DNA of 26,348 nt, taken from NCBI GenBank assembly GCA_001275005.1, contig JWZX01003157.1:1-26348 (forward strand), in the 5' to 3' direction. Below, in pieces: positions 10,501 to 19,357 of this stretch. The first letter of the stretch is position 1, and the number at the start of each line of letters is the position of its first letter. This stretch comes from Chrysochromulina tobinii (Eukaryota; Haptophyta; Prymnesiales; Chrysochromulinaceae). The notes under the pieces were generated by a model. That model was not told the origin of the DNA and did not search any database. It saw nothing but the letters and a program-made list of their open reading frames with translations. The position numbers and the translations under genes are program-made.

Positions 10501-13500
10501 AGAGAGCATCTCGGCCCAGATGGGCGCCATCTCCGCCTCCATGTGCTGCGAGGGCGTGAGCTGCAGGCGCGAGCTGTGTGGCAGCATCGGCCACGTGGCA
10601 GCCTTGGGAATGTTGGAGGCAGCTTTGGGAGGTGCAGGCAGCTTCTTGCGGTCGAGTTTGCGGCTCTCCCCCTCGCTCACCCCAAGCTCCCTGCTCAGCA
10701 TCCAGTAAGAGGGCAGCTCGTGCGCCGCGAGCTCCTTCTTGGCCATGTCGCGGACCGAGTTGAGCCAAGCCTTCTCGTCCCGGGCAGCGCTCTCGGCGGC
10801 GCTCGCGTCGGGTAGCAGGTGAGCCACGAGCGCGGTGGGCTGGTTGGTCACTTCGTCGAGCAACGGTACCACCGCGACGCGCCCCACGCCGGGGTACGCA
10901 GCGAGGGTCGCCTCGAGGTATGGCAGCCCTATCTTGAAGCCACGGATCTTGATTGTCGAGCCGATGCGCCCGAGGATCATAAAGGAGTCGTCAGGCAGCA
11001 AGCGCGCTAGGTCTCCCGTACGGTATGCAAGTGGATCCAATGGCGGCGCGCCTGCGCTCGTGGGCGCCGCCGGCAGCACCCGCTCGATGCGTCCCGAGGC
11101 CGCCACCTCCGCTGTCGCCTGCGCGTGGGCCGTGGCGAGGTGCCAACAGATCTCGTCCGCGTCGATGCCCGAGAGCGAGCGCATCGCAGGTGGCATCGGC
11201 TGGAGCTTTTCGGCCGTTAGGGCGGGTGCGCCGACGTATGCCGTGTAGAGCATCGGCGACGCGGCCCACAGCTCGCCAACGAAGCCCTTAGGCATCGGCT
11301 CAAGTGTGGTTGGGTGCAACACCGCGCAGCGCACGCCCGCGATGACTGTGCCGATAGGCGCGCACTTGGCGGCGGTGGGAGCGCCCGACAGCAGGCCGAG
11401 CGTCACGTCAGAGCCTTCCCAAGTCGAATAGTCGTTCACGAGCGTGAGGTGGGGCACCGCGAGAGCGACGCGCCGCGGAAGGGCCGCGGGCACTACCTCG
11501 CCGCACAGCATCCACATGTGGATCTTCGAGAGGGCTGCGGACAGGTTGCCCGCGCTCGCGCCTCCTTCGGCCGCCGTCTCGATGATGGTGGCCAGCAACG
11601 AGGGCGTCGTCAGCAGGCGTGTGGTACCATGCTGCGCTAGGAAGGCCACAAGGCGCGTCGTGTCCTTGATCACGTCGTCCGGGATGACGAGCGCCGTCGC
11701 GCCGAAGCACAGCGGACGCATGGCCTCCCAGTTAAACATAACGTTCATCGCCTCCACCTCACCCGCCGGCACACCGTCGCCAGCCTCGCCGGAGTACGGG
11801 TGCCCGCGGTACGGGAGCCTCTCATGGCGCGCGACGCACGAGACGGCGAACGCAATCGTCGGGACCGTGAGGCACTTTGGCTTGCCACTTGTACCCGAGG
11901 TGAACGTGATGATGCCGTGATCATATGGCTGCGCGCGTGTCCAAGCGCTACGAGGCGGCGCGCTCGCCGCGACGGTGGCGACCAAGGCGCGCCAGTCGGC
12001 GTGCTCATCCATCTGGAGCAGCGGAGTGGGCGACGTCGCATCGGGCGCCACAAACGCCAGGGCGCTGCTCAGCTTCTCCAGGAAGCGCTGTTCGGTGATG
12101 GCGGCGACGGGGCGCACGTCGCCGAGCAATGAGTGCATCATTTGAGGTCCGAAATGGGTTTCGAGTCCAAAGAATGCTCCGCCGGTCATGAAGACACCGA
12201 GCATCGCGATGATGAACCTGCCGAAGCGAGCCGGGCGGAAACACAAGCGAGGCACTCGATGAGCCTCTGGGCGTTCGGGGTGCAAGGGGTGGAGGGGTGG
12301 GAGGGAAAGGAGAGGAGGGCGGGGCAGGGGTTCCAAGGCCACGCGGGGCATGACGTGGCCGACGAGAGCGGAGGAGAGCGGAGGAGAGCGGCGAGCAACG
12401 CACTCGGCTTGGTGGCCCATCAGGAGTGCGACGGCAGTGCCCGGCTGCGCGCCCGCCGCTACCAGCCATCCTCCGAGTAGAGTCGCCTCCGCCACGACCC
12501 TCTGGTAAGTGAGCCGCGTGCCGTCCGTGCCGATAATTGCGACCGTATGGGGCGCCCGAGCTGCGCACGCTTCGACCATTTCATGTACGTAGGCCAGGCT
12601 GGGCAGCGCGGGCAGCGCCGGCCCGACCATGATCGACGCAGGCAGCCGGCGAACGCACGCGCTCAGCCGTGCGTTCACATGCCCCAGGAGCGTGGCGCGC
12701 GTAGGCTCGCTTTCGAAGTAGAAATGGCCCCCGGGGAGCATCGTGCATGAGAAAGGGACGTCGGCCTCGGCCTCGGCCTCGAGGCCGCGTGGGGTGGCAC
12801 AGCTCGAGGCCCCAGGCACGGCATCGGCTGCCGTGAGGATCGAGGTGGGCGCGAGCATCGCCCACTGGCCCAGGTGCGCCACCGGGCACGAGTGGTCCTC
12901 GGAGCCTCCAAAGACGTGGACCGGCATTGGCAGCCGCGGCGCACATGGCGCGCCCGCGGCCTGATCGGCGGCGGCGGCGGCGCAGTAGGCCTCGCGCATG
13001 GCGAGGTCGGCGCGGATGGGTGGCACCGTGAGCGCGAGCAGCTCTGGGTCGTTTGTGCCGAGAGTCTCGGGAGCGAATCCCCACAGCCGCAGGCCATCGA
13101 GGAGTGCCTGCCACTCAATCACAGGAGAGGGCGCCGTGAGGTCAGGCGTACACGCACGGTGGTGCGCGGCCACGGGAGCGTTGCGGCGCGCGCGCGCGCA
13201 CCGCGTCAGTAGGGCTTTGCGAGAGCGTCGCTTGGGCAGCGTCGAGGGCGACTCCCGGAGCTGGATGCGCGGAGAGCAGCAGCGTGAGTGGCGTTGGCAG
13301 ACAGAGGTCGATGAGCCGACGAGCGACCTCAACGGCGACGATGCAGCCAAAAGAGTGAGCAAAGAAGGCGAATGGCACACCGGTGTCGAGCGTGGGCCGC
13401 AGTGCATCCACCGCATCATTGACCAGCTCACGCAAGTTGGATGCCTCAGGCTCGGAGAAGCGCTGGCCACGGCCGGCGGGCTGAAAGGCCCAGAGCTCAT

Positions 13501-13606
13501 ACGGGGCTGGCAGCTGCCACTCGCGGTAGGCCGTTGCCGAAGCTCCCGCGTGCGGGAACGCGATGAGCCGCAGCTGAGAATCTTCGTTAGGTCGGAGGCA
13601 GATCAT
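4555..13606 (-). CDS. Hybrid NRPS-PKS, TE-A-PCP-KS-AT-TE-KR-ACP (proposed BurA-like synthase)
   Basis: Inferred exons, in transcription order, are 13606-13202, 13107-12404 and 12217-4555, giving 2923 residues. The start ATG at 13606 has A at -3. Domains: TE1 about 1-290 (FPHAGAS; Ser85 in AHSFG, Asp206 in GSED, His263 in GGHFYF); A about 305-870 (FTSGTSGKPK, YRTGDL, Lys in RKLDRKKLP); PCP, Ser961 in GGHSLL; KS about 1010-1440 (Cys1204 in NSACSSAL, His in ECHATGT and NIGHANAAAG); AT about 1590-1890 (GQGSQ, Ser1699 in GHSIGE, RAYHTPLM, malonyl-like); TE2 about 2010-2290 (Ser2125 in GWSMGG, Asp in GTED, His in GGHD); KR about 2290-2760 (TGGTGGVG, LDD, Tyr2642 in SNYCAANG); ACP, Ser2882 in GLDSLDL. 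There is no C, DH, ER or C-terminal TE. One loaded acid, one extension and one ketoreduction would give a beta-hydroxy acid. The A substrate is not proven; DMSP is proposed. Confidence 0.9.
4784..4845 (-). repeat. 18-bp coding tandem repeat before the ACP (GAGAMS x3)
   Basis: Three-fold repetition of GCGCCCGACATGGCGCCC-type units encodes (SGAGAM)n in the flexible linker between the KR and ACP domains. The frame is kept. Copy number may vary between strains. Confidence 0.88.
8691..8748 (-). repeat. 24-bp coding tandem repeat in the KS-AT linker (GRASCEFT)
   Basis: Two perfect 24-bp units, 8691-8714 and 8715-8738, plus 10 bases of a third encode a duplicated GRASCEFT peptide between the KS and AT domains. 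Each full unit holds an EcoRI site. The perfect identity suggests a recent duplication. Confidence 0.93.
12218..12403 (-). other. Inferred in-frame intron 2 of the NRPS-PKS (186 nt)
   Basis: The A domain is interrupted after GHQAE by about 62 Pro/Arg-rich residues unlike any A domain, then resumes at FIIAMLGVFMTGG. A GTGCGTTG donor at 12403 and a TTCGGCAG acceptor ending at 12218 remove exactly 186 nt and leave HQAEFIIAMLGV. The intron has no stop codon and a length divisible by three, so it hides inside a continuous ORF. It contains short GGAGGAGAGCG repeats at about 12363-12397. Confidence 0.78.
13108..13201 (-). other. Inferred intron 1 of the NRPS-PKS (94 nt)
   Basis: TE1 begins in one frame and continues in another, so something must be removed. 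A GTGCGC donor at 13201 and a GGCAG acceptor ending at 13108 join codon 135 (phase 0) to ALLDGLRLWGFAPETL, the expected middle of a type II thioesterase. A GAG acceptor at 13114 (88 nt) would also keep frame but is weaker. The intron contains an alternating CG tract near its donor. A sequencing indel in that tract is the alternative. Confidence 0.68.
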
Positions 13607-14197
13607 CCTTGAGGTGTCTTCTCGGGCGACGCGACAACTTTGTGTCTTCTCGGGCGCTCCGCGGGAAAAGCTGGGCGACGCCCACGAGAGCGCCTATAAA
13701 GATCGGGGCAGGAGAGGAGCCCCCTCTCGACCTTTGGTCAGCCGGCGGATGAATGCGTGCAAGAGGATTTTGGCGCGGAGCGAGACGTACATTGATCGAG
13801 GTACATTGCACACACATGTGAAACATGTACAATGTAGCAGAGAAAACACATTTGTATTGGCGAGCGCGCGCGCGCACCGATCGGCCACTACCACACGAAA
13901 CATAGTCAAGCGCGGAAGGTCGGTGACACCGATAAGGTCAGCTCAGACGACACGCGAACGCACCGCCTCACATCCGCGTTCCGCGAACCGCGATCCGCCA
14001 CACGACCGGGGCACACGACACACTCCATGCGCGGTCGCGCCTCAAGAATACATCTACATGGACTAATCAACTGTGGCGGGTGAACCGCGCTCCGCGTCGC
14101 TCGGACGCCCCCCCCTCCGCGCGATTCGTAAACGGCACAAAACGAGATCTCCGAAACATGTGATTGTTTGTTTGGTTTGCACACACCAAAACCCCAA
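13607..14197. other. Divergent intergenic (promoter) region between NRPS-PKS and cation channel
   Basis: The two genes are transcribed away from each other, so this stretch must hold both promoters. It is less GC-rich than the genes. A TATAAAG word on the plus strand lies at about 13695, some 500 bp from the channel start, and is not convincing as a TATA box. A palindromic cluster lies at 13787-13836. An alternating CG tract lies at about 13861-13876. ORFs here have no protein-like features. Confidence 0.55.
13787..13836. promoter_or_regulatory. Candidate regulatory palindrome cluster (GTACATTG ... CAATGTA)
   Basis: GTACATTG occurs twice as a direct repeat 14 bp apart, ending at about 13794 and at 13808. 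TACATTG at 13802-13808 is the exact inverse of CAATGTA at 13830-13836. Two ACATGT palindromes lie between the arms, at 13814-13819 and 13823-13828. The nested symmetry and its position in a divergent promoter suggest a dimeric factor site; this is inference only. Confidence 0.3.
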
Positions 14198-17100
14198 ATG
14201 GAGGACAACCGAGCTACGCGCTCGAGGCTGGCCTGGGGGCTCCGCGCCGATGAGGAGCCACGGCGCACGTGCTTGCGGCTCCTCGATTCGCCGACGGTCG
14301 ACCTCTTGGTGGTGGGCGTGATCCTCGCCAACTGCGTGCTCATGGCGCTTGACGTGCCAACGGGCGTCTCGCCGGAATTCGGCGCGTTCATTGAGTGGGC
14401 GAATAATTTCTTCCTGGGGTTTTACACGCTTGAGCTGCTCGTGCGCGTGGTCGCGCTAGGCTTGCACTGCGAGCCCGGCGGCTTCTTGAGCAACCCTTTC
14501 AACATCTTTGAAGGGTCCATCGTTCTCATCAGCTGGATTGTGCTCCTTGCACCCAGCGGACAAGAGCAGAACCTCGTGCGCTCCATTACGCGCTCGTTCC
14601 GCTCGCTGCGTGTGCTGCTGCTCCTCGGCAATATCCCGGGGATGCCCGCGCTCGTGGATGCAGCGCTAACAGCTATCCCGGCCGTGTGGAACGTCTCGGG
14701 CTTGTGCGTTGTTGTCGTCATCATCGCGGCGGTGAGTGGCGTGCAGTTTTTCGGTGGCGTCTACCACTTCCGCTGCGCAGACGAGGAGATCCAGAGATAT
14801 GCAGAGCAGCACCACATTGCGCTGCGCAGACGTGGCGTGATCGAGCACCACGGCGGTGGCTTGATCGGCCCATCGCACGATGACTTCTTTTGGCAGAAGC
14901 GCTTCGACTCAACAGGCATCATGTGCTTCGGCGATCCTGAACAAAGCTGTCCTGAGCACACTTTCTGCTACGAGTTCGAACACAACCCGGATCACTCGAC
15001 CTCCTTTGACTCGGTCATAACGGGGGTGGTTCCGCTGCTGCAGACCTTCTTGCTCGACGGCTGGGCAGAGGAGATGTACAGAATGATGGAGGCTTACTGC
15101 TGGGAGGCAGCGGTTTTCTTTGTCGTTCTCGCCATCTGTGGAGGCTTCCTCGTGCTTCAGCTCTTCCTGGCCGTCATCTCTGACACGTTCGCAGCTATCG
15201 AGGAGGCGCGAAAGGCGCTGGAAGCTGAAGGGGCGGCATCCAGGGCGACGGGCGACTCTCTCGACGATGAGGAGGAGGGCAGACCCTCATCAGAGCCTGA
15301 GGCAGCGGGCGAGCAGCAACCAGGCAGGGCTCCCATGGGTGGCTTGATCGAACCACCCAGATCGCACGGCATGACGACGGCGCTGTCGGGCCGCGTCGAG
15401 GACCTCGTGACAGCGCCAGCGTTCGATGCAGTCGCCACTCTACTCGTGATGGTCAATGTGGTGCTCCTCGCGGTGCCATACCACAACGAGCCGATCGAGC
15501 GCACGCGATGGCTCGAGAGCGCATCTAAGACGCTCTCGGTGCTCTTCATGGGTGAGTTCGGGCTCAAGATTGTGGGCCTCGGCTGCAGGCGCTACTGGCA
15601 AAATAAATGGAACTGCTTGGATGGGACGCTCGTCCTCATCTCCATTGGCGAGCTCATGCTCGAGAACGTTGCAGGGGAAACGCTTCTTTCTCCCAAGTTC
15701 ACATCGACACTGCGGTTGCTGCGAGTGATACGTGTGATGCGCGCCATGCGCGTGATTCGGCAGTGGCCGACAATGTACCGGAACGTTGTCGCCTTCGTAA
15801 ACGCCGTCCCTCAAGTCACCAACTTGCTCATTCTCATGGGTTGCGTGGTGTTCATCTTTGCGATTATTGGCATGCAACTCTTTGGCCTCACACAGCTGTC
15901 GACCAAGTCGCACGCCCACTTCGAATTCTTCGGGGTGGCGGCGCTCACCGTCTTCGAATTGTTCGCCACAGGCATCGTGGACTTGGCGAAACAGTGCTAC
16001 CTTGCCGTCGGTCTGACACCAACCGTGCTCTACTTTGGTCCAGTGCTCGTGATCGGGTACCTGGGGCTCATGAACCTCTTCGTGGCAATTCTGCTCCAGA
16101 CATTCGAGGAGGGCGGTGACCCGAAGGACGACAAGAAGGAGAGAGATCCAGACGCTGTCGCGGAAGCCCAGCAATCGACACCTTCCAAGTTGAAACGTCC
16201 CAAAGACTCGCCGCTTCGCGAGGCTGCCGCTGAGATCACCTCCAATGAAGGCTTTGAGCTCTTCATCACGTTCCTGATAGCCGTCTCCTCCATCTGCCTC
16301 GTGCTCGACAGCCCACGTGGTGACCCGGAGTACGTGTGCTCTGACTTCGCTCCTGGTTCGAGCGAGTACGACGAGTGCGCGAAGAGCACCCTGAAGCATC
16401 ACCTCGAAGCGGCAAACGTGTACTTCACGCTCATCTTTACGTTCGAGGCCTTTCTGAAGGTGATGGCATACGGTGGGGCATACTTCACGGAGATCTGGAA
16501 TCTTGTCGACTTTGCGATCGTGTGCAGCTCGCTTCTCAGCCTTTTGCCGGGGTTTTCGGTGTTCCAAACCCTGCGTGTGATGCGCGTGCTTCGCCCGCTG
16601 CGGTTGCTCATTCGCAACCCGAACATGAAGGACGTCATTGAGACATTGATCAACACACTCCCTGCAGTGACCAACGTCCTGGTGTTCGTGATGGGCCTCA
16701 TGTCCATCTTCGCCATCGTGGGAATGCAACTGTTTATGGGCACATATGCCGCGTGCAATGATCCGGCGATGACCACGCGCGCCCAATGCCTCGCAGACAG
16801 CACGCCGCCACTAGCGCCACTGCCGCTCCCTAGTTCCTCTGAGAACGGCTTGGGCTACGTGCATACTGTTGAAGACCACTACACCGAACATCACCGCGAG
16901 CTTCGCGGCGGTGGCGGCGGTGGCAAGATGAAGGTGTTTACGGGTGGGAGACGCATATGGCTCAACCCGGACGCGGGTAACTTCGACTCCTTCAGCGATT
17001 CCATGCTTGCCCTCTTCATTGCGATGACAGGCGACAACATGCCGACACTTATGTGGCTGGGAATGGACGCGGTGGGCGTGGACGTTGCGCCTGTGCGCAA

Positions 17101-19357
17101 CGATTGGTCTTCTTCCGCCTTCTACTTTATGGCTTGGCAAGTGGTCGGGACGTTCATGGCGACGAATCTGTTCGTTGGCGCCATCGTCGACTCGTTCTCC
17201 ACACAACGGCAAAAGACTGATGGCACGCTTCTGATGACACCGGGTCAAGGGCACTGGGTAAATCTGATGCGTGAGGTGCGCCATACCCAGCCGCTTCGCG
17301 TCGTACGGCCGCCTGCCCAAGACTCCTGGTTTGGTCGGCGCATACGTACGCCGATGTACGAGCTGGCGCGCTCGAAACACTTTGAGTACACCATGTACTG
17401 CGTGATCGCTGCCAATACTTTCGTGCTCTGCTTCGATCACTACCACATCGAGGAGGTTGCGATTCAGGCCCACGTGTTCGAGGCACTCACAGTCACCTTT
17501 CGCGTCTGCTACGTGCTCGAGTTCTTGATCAAGATCATAGCCATGGGCGTGCGACAATACTTTTCGTCGGAATTTCGCATGTTCGAGTTCGTGCTGCTCT
17601 TCGTCACGGGACTTGAGCAAGTCGATGCCGTGCTGAGCGAAAAAAGCTACTTCGTGCTCCCTCCCATGGTGCTCCGACTTTTGCGTATCATGCGTGTCCT
17701 GCGCGTGATTCGACTAGTTGGCGATCGCCGTCTTGGTCGCACACGCGAGCTGATGCAAACGCTCATGCTCGCTGTGCCCTCTCTTCTCAACGTCACATCC
17801 GTTCTGTTCCTCGTGATGTCCATCTATGCCGTTCTTGGCATGCAGCTGTTCCCGTTCGTAAAGCACGGTGAGGCTCTGAACGACTCTGCGAACTTCGAGT
17901 CGTTTGGCAATGCCATGCTGCTTCTGTTCCAGGTTCTCACAGGGGATGATTGGTCAGCCGTCATGCGTGATGCCGCCGTCGACCGCGACCACGGTTGCGA
18001 CCCCGATGCCGTCCCCAGTAACTGTGGCACACCTCTCGCGATCCCCTTCTTTGTCTCGTTCACGCTGGTAGGCGCCTTCATCTTCCTCAACTTGGTGGTG
18101 GCTGTGGTGCTCGAGAGATTCGAAAGTTTGCGTGGTTGGAAAGATGAGAGTGACGCAGTGGAGCAGGGCGGCAAGCCTGGCTTCATCACATTCGATCACG
18201 TTGTCGACTGCCAGGAGCTTTGGGCCGACTATTCCGCCGACTACGTGGACGACGAAGGCGATAGCGCGATTCGTGTCGAGGATCTCCCGAGCTTCGTGTC
18301 CCAACTGAACTACCCACTTGGTCTTCGCGTCGGCAGCACAGTCAACTTCGCTGGCGTACTGAGGCTGAAGCGCGCAGCCGCCGCAGTGATCGAAAACGGT
18401 GGCAAGCAAATGGAGACCCTTGAGGAGCTCGCGGATGAGCGGGAGCGCGAAGCGGTCAACTTCTGCTTGCAGATAAAGGGGCTGCGAACCGAGGCCGACA
18501 ACCCCAATGTTCTCGACTTCCATGACACGGTTTCGGCCCTCGTGCGTCACAGTTTTGCGAACAGCAACATCGAATCGCCAGTCGCGCGCATGCCTGAAGC
18601 GAAGCAGAATGAAGATTGTGAGACGTACAGAGAACTGTCTCAGTTCGAAGGAGAGGTGTCGCCTCGCCTCCAAGCCTTCCGTGACAGGCTCAGAAGTACG
18701 TTTGGTGTATCAGCCGCGCCGGTCGAGGCACCGGCCACCCATGCGGCCACCGCATCGTTGGAGGCACCGGCCACCCATTCGGCCACCGCATCGTTGGAAG
18801 CACCGGTCATCCCGTATAGCTCTCGTAACTCGGCTGCACTGGCGGTGCCCTCAGCCGCCTCCCTACGGGCTGCCGCCTGCACCGCCGCATCCGTTGGCCT
18901 CCGCTCCCCAACGGTGCCGCGTCTCTGTGCCTCAGCGCGTACCCTCTTATTGAGCCCCACGCGATTCGTATCGTCCGGTGGCGCAACCTCCCTCCCGCGC
19001 TCTGCCCCAAGCTCGCGCTCCACTATGCTCGCCGCGGCGGCGGTCGAGGCACCAGTCACACCGGCGTCCTTCGAGCTGCCGGCGACGACAGCGTTCTCGT
19101 CTATTAAGGTAAGGGTGCGCTTCGAAATCGGCCATGTGATTGCTGCAAAAGAGGGGGGTGCTCTGCCTCCGTCTTCGTCAAGGTCTTCGAACTCGTCGAG
19201 TTCTGTTCCCCTCTCCCCGCGAAGCAATCAGTTGCATGCTGAGCAGAGCCATCTGGTGCCGACGCTCAAACTCGCAAAACTGCCTCGTTTGTCAGCAGCG
19301 CCCGTTTTTGCAGCGAGTGATCGCAGTCCGATAGATCCCCGTCTGCTGGAATCATGA
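14198..19357 (+). CDS. Four-domain voltage-gated cation channel (CaV/NaV/NALCN superfamily)
   Basis: The protein has 1719 residues from the ATG at 14198 (G at +4); an upstream TTG extension is ignored. Four 6-TM repeats are visible. S4 helices carry arginines every third residue, for example LRLLRVIRVMRAMRVIR in repeat II, LRVMRVLRPLRLL in III and LRLLRIMRVLRVIRL in IV; repeat I is weaker (RSFRSLRVLLLL). Pore loops are LLDGWAEEM (Asp287), FATGIVDLA (Gly592 by alignment), MTGDNMPTL (Asp946) and LTGDDWSAV (Asp1250), giving a D/G/D/D ring where Ca channels have EEEE. The short III-IV linker (LMTPGQGHWVNLM) and the post-IV EF-like segment (GFITFDHVVDCQELWADY, then IRVEDLPSFVSQL) match this superfamily. 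The tail is Ser/Ala/Pro-rich with a 36-bp repeat. Location: plasma or internal membrane. Ca or Na selectivity cannot be assigned. The body is intronless. Confidence 0.92.
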   Translation: MEDNRATRSRLAWGLRADEEPRRTCLRLLDSPTVDLLVVGVILANCVLMALDVPTGVSPEFGAFIEWANNFFLGFYTLELLVRVVALGLHCEPGGFLSNPFNIFEGSIVLISWIVLLAPSGQEQNLVRSITRSFRSLRVLLLLGNIPGMPALVDAALTAIPAVWNVSGLCVVVVIIAAVSGVQFFGGVYHFRCADEEIQRYAEQHHIALRRRGVIEHHGGGLIGPSHDDFFWQKRFDSTGIMCFGDPEQSCPEHTFCYEFEHNPDHSTSFDSVITGVVPLLQTFLLDGWAEEMYRMMEAYCWEAAVFFVVLAICGGFLVLQLFLAVISDTFAAIEEARKALEAEGAASRATGDSLDDEEEGRPSSEPEAAGEQQPGRAPMGGLIEPPRSHGMTTALSGRVEDLVTAPAFDAVATLLVMVNVVLLAVPYHNEPIERTRWLESASKTLSVLFMGEFGLKIVGLGCRRYWQNKWNCLDGTLVLISIGELMLENVAGETLLSPKFTSTLRLLRVIRVMRAMRVIRQWPTMYRNVVAFVNAVPQVTNLLILMGCVVFIFAIIGMQLFGLTQLSTKSHAHFEFFGVAALTVFELFATGIVDLAKQCYLAVGLTPTVLYFGPVLVIGYLGLMNLFVAILLQTFEEGGDPKDDKKERDPDAVAEAQQSTPSKLKRPKDSPLREAAAEITSNEGFELFITFLIAVSSICLVLDSPRGDPEYVCSDFAPGSSEYDECAKSTLKHHLEAANVYFTLIFTFEAFLKVMAYGGAYFTEIWNLVDFAIVCSSLLSLLPGFSVFQTLRVMRVLRPLRLLIRNPNMKDVIETLINTLPAVTNVLVFVMGLMSIFAIVGMQLFMGTYAACNDPAMTTRAQCLADSTPPLAPLPLPSSSENGLGYVHTVEDHYTEHHRELRGGGGGGKMKVFTGGRRIWLNPDAGNFDSFSDSMLALFIAMTGDNMPTLMWLGMDAVGVDVAPVRNDWSSSAFYFMAWQVVGTFMATNLFVGAIVDSFSTQRQKTDGTLLMTPGQGHWVNLMREVRHTQPLRVVRPPAQDSWFGRRIRTPMYELARSKHFEYTMYCVIAANTFVLCFDHYHIEEVAIQAHVFEALTVTFRVCYVLEFLIKIIAMGVRQYFSSEFRMFEFVLLFVTGLEQVDAVLSEKSYFVLPPMVLRLLRIMRVLRVIRLVGDRRLGRTRELMQTLMLAVPSLLNVTSVLFLVMSIYAVLGMQLFPFVKHGEALNDSANFESFGNAMLLLFQVLTGDDWSAVMRDAAVDRDHGCDPDAVPSNCGTPLAIPFFVSFTLVGAFIFLNLVVAVVLERFESLRGWKDESDAVEQGGKPGFITFDHVVDCQELWADYSADYVDDEGDSAIRVEDLPSFVSQLNYPLGLRVGSTVNFAGVLRLKRAAAAVIENGGKQMETLEELADEREREAVNFCLQIKGLRTEADNPNVLDFHDTVSALVRHSFANSNIESPVARMPEAKQNEDCETYRELSQFEGEVSPRLQAFRDRLRSTFGVSAAPVEAPATHAATASLEAPATHSATASLEAPVIPYSSRNSAALAVPSAASLRAAACTAASVGLRSPTVPRLCASARTLLLSPTRFVSSGGATSLPRSAPSSRSTMLAAAAVEAPVTPASFELPATTAFSSIKVRVRFEIGHVIAAKEGGALPPSSSRSSNSSSSVPLSPRSNQLHAEQSHLVPTLKLAKLPRLSAAPVFAASDRSPIDPRLLES
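18728..18814 (+). repeat. 36-bp coding tandem repeat in the channel tail
   Basis: Two 36-bp units (18728-18763 and 18764-18799) differ at two bases and are followed by a diverged partial unit. They encode APATHAATASLE-type peptides in the low-complexity C-terminus. The frame is preserved. Confidence 0.9.
19109..19313 (+). other. Possible C-terminal intron of the channel gene
   Basis: AAG/GTAAGG at 19106-19114 is a near-perfect 5' splice site, and CCCGTTTTTGCAG ending at 19313 is a good acceptor. Splicing would swap the last 82 residues for six (RVIAVR) and stop at 19334. The unspliced frame is also open, to 19357. This could be retention or alternative splicing; sequence alone cannot decide. 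Confidence 0.35.

Noticed and set aside
2440-13606. Biosynthetic gene cluster linking GH1 and NRPS-PKS
   Set aside because: They share only strand and proximity; 480 bp apart in a eukaryote with no tailoring or transport genes nearby.
13693-13701. TATAAAG as the channel's TATA box
   Set aside because: About 500 bp from the start codon with no other supporting element; a chance match is likely.
15440-16786. 448-codon minus-strand ORF antisense to the channel
   Set aside because: Rich in His/Glu/Arg as the mirror of hydrophobic codons; no protein-like domain.
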